Shown here: piece by piece, positions 63,967 to 64,000 of the stretch | Layout: each line of letters begins with the position of its first letter | How positions within the stretch are numbered: the stretch's first letter is position 1 | NCBI RefSeq assembly: GCF_017654505.1 | Contig: NC_054552.1 | Coordinates: 30,106,915-30,170,914 of the forward strand | Direction of reading: 5' to 3' | Source of the DNA: Polyodon spathula | Taxonomy: Eukaryota; Chordata; Actinopteri; Acipenseriformes; Polyodontidae | Length of the DNA stretch: 64,000 nucleotides | The notes under the pieces: model-generated | The model's input: the letters and a program-made list of their open reading frames with translations, nothing else | Told to the model about the DNA's origin: nothing | Databases searched by the model: none | Translations under genes and position numbers: made by a program

Positions 63967-64000
63967 GTAATTAAAATCTTGTAATGGTAGGAAACTAAAT

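Overview
This is animal genomic DNA: introns with GT-AG borders, A/T-rich gene-poor stretches, many dinucleotide microsatellites and decayed transposons. Three protein-coding genes are recognisable, all by exon-level protein similarity: MTHFS (minus strand, three coding exons, complete), ZFAND6 (plus strand, six coding exons, complete) and the first two coding exons of FAH (plus strand, running off the right edge). Their order and orientation, MTHFS(-) ZFAND6(+) FAH(+), match the tetrapod block on human chromosome 15q25. Tc1-family transposons of a type common in fish, a fish-like tRNA-derived SINE and an L2/V-SINE-type repeat tail suggest a ray-finned fish. A non-teleost such as a sturgeon or paddlefish is possible but cannot be proved from the sequence alone.

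Layout. 1-34.8 kb: intergenic sequence with no convincing gene. It holds microsatellites, a tRNA-derived SINE (about 8.8 kb), one unidentified possible exon (about 9.96 kb), a solo LTR with a 5-bp target duplication (23.8-24.4 kb), a CR1/L3-like LINE tail (28.4 kb), an L2/V-SINE-like tail (30.4 kb) and several A/T-rich stretches that look like conserved non-coding elements. 34.8-36.36 kb: a nearly full-length Tc1-like element with unusually long terminal inverted repeats and a broken transposase. 36.65-44.43 kb: MTHFS; its large second intron holds a small Tc1-type MITE and an antisense Myb/SANT-like coding relic, and its first intron holds an 80-bp near-perfect hairpin. 44.4-48.5 kb: divergent intergenic spacer. 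48.46-48.65 kb: likely ZFAND6 promoter and 5' UTR exon. 56.3-60.65 kb: ZFAND6 coding exons, 3' UTR and polyadenylation signal. 60.7-62.9 kb: intergenic, with a Tc1 transposase relic. 63.0-64.0 kb: start of FAH.

The genes do not form one pathway. MTHFS recycles 5-formyl-tetrahydrofolate in the cytosol, ZFAND6 is a ubiquitin-binding A20/AN1 zinc-finger adaptor, and FAH is the last enzyme of tyrosine breakdown. They are linked by old vertebrate synteny. The most interesting gene-level observation is an additional 228-bp exon in ZFAND6 with phase 1 at both ends: including it gives a 287-residue protein, and skipping it gives 211 residues, close to the mammalian form.
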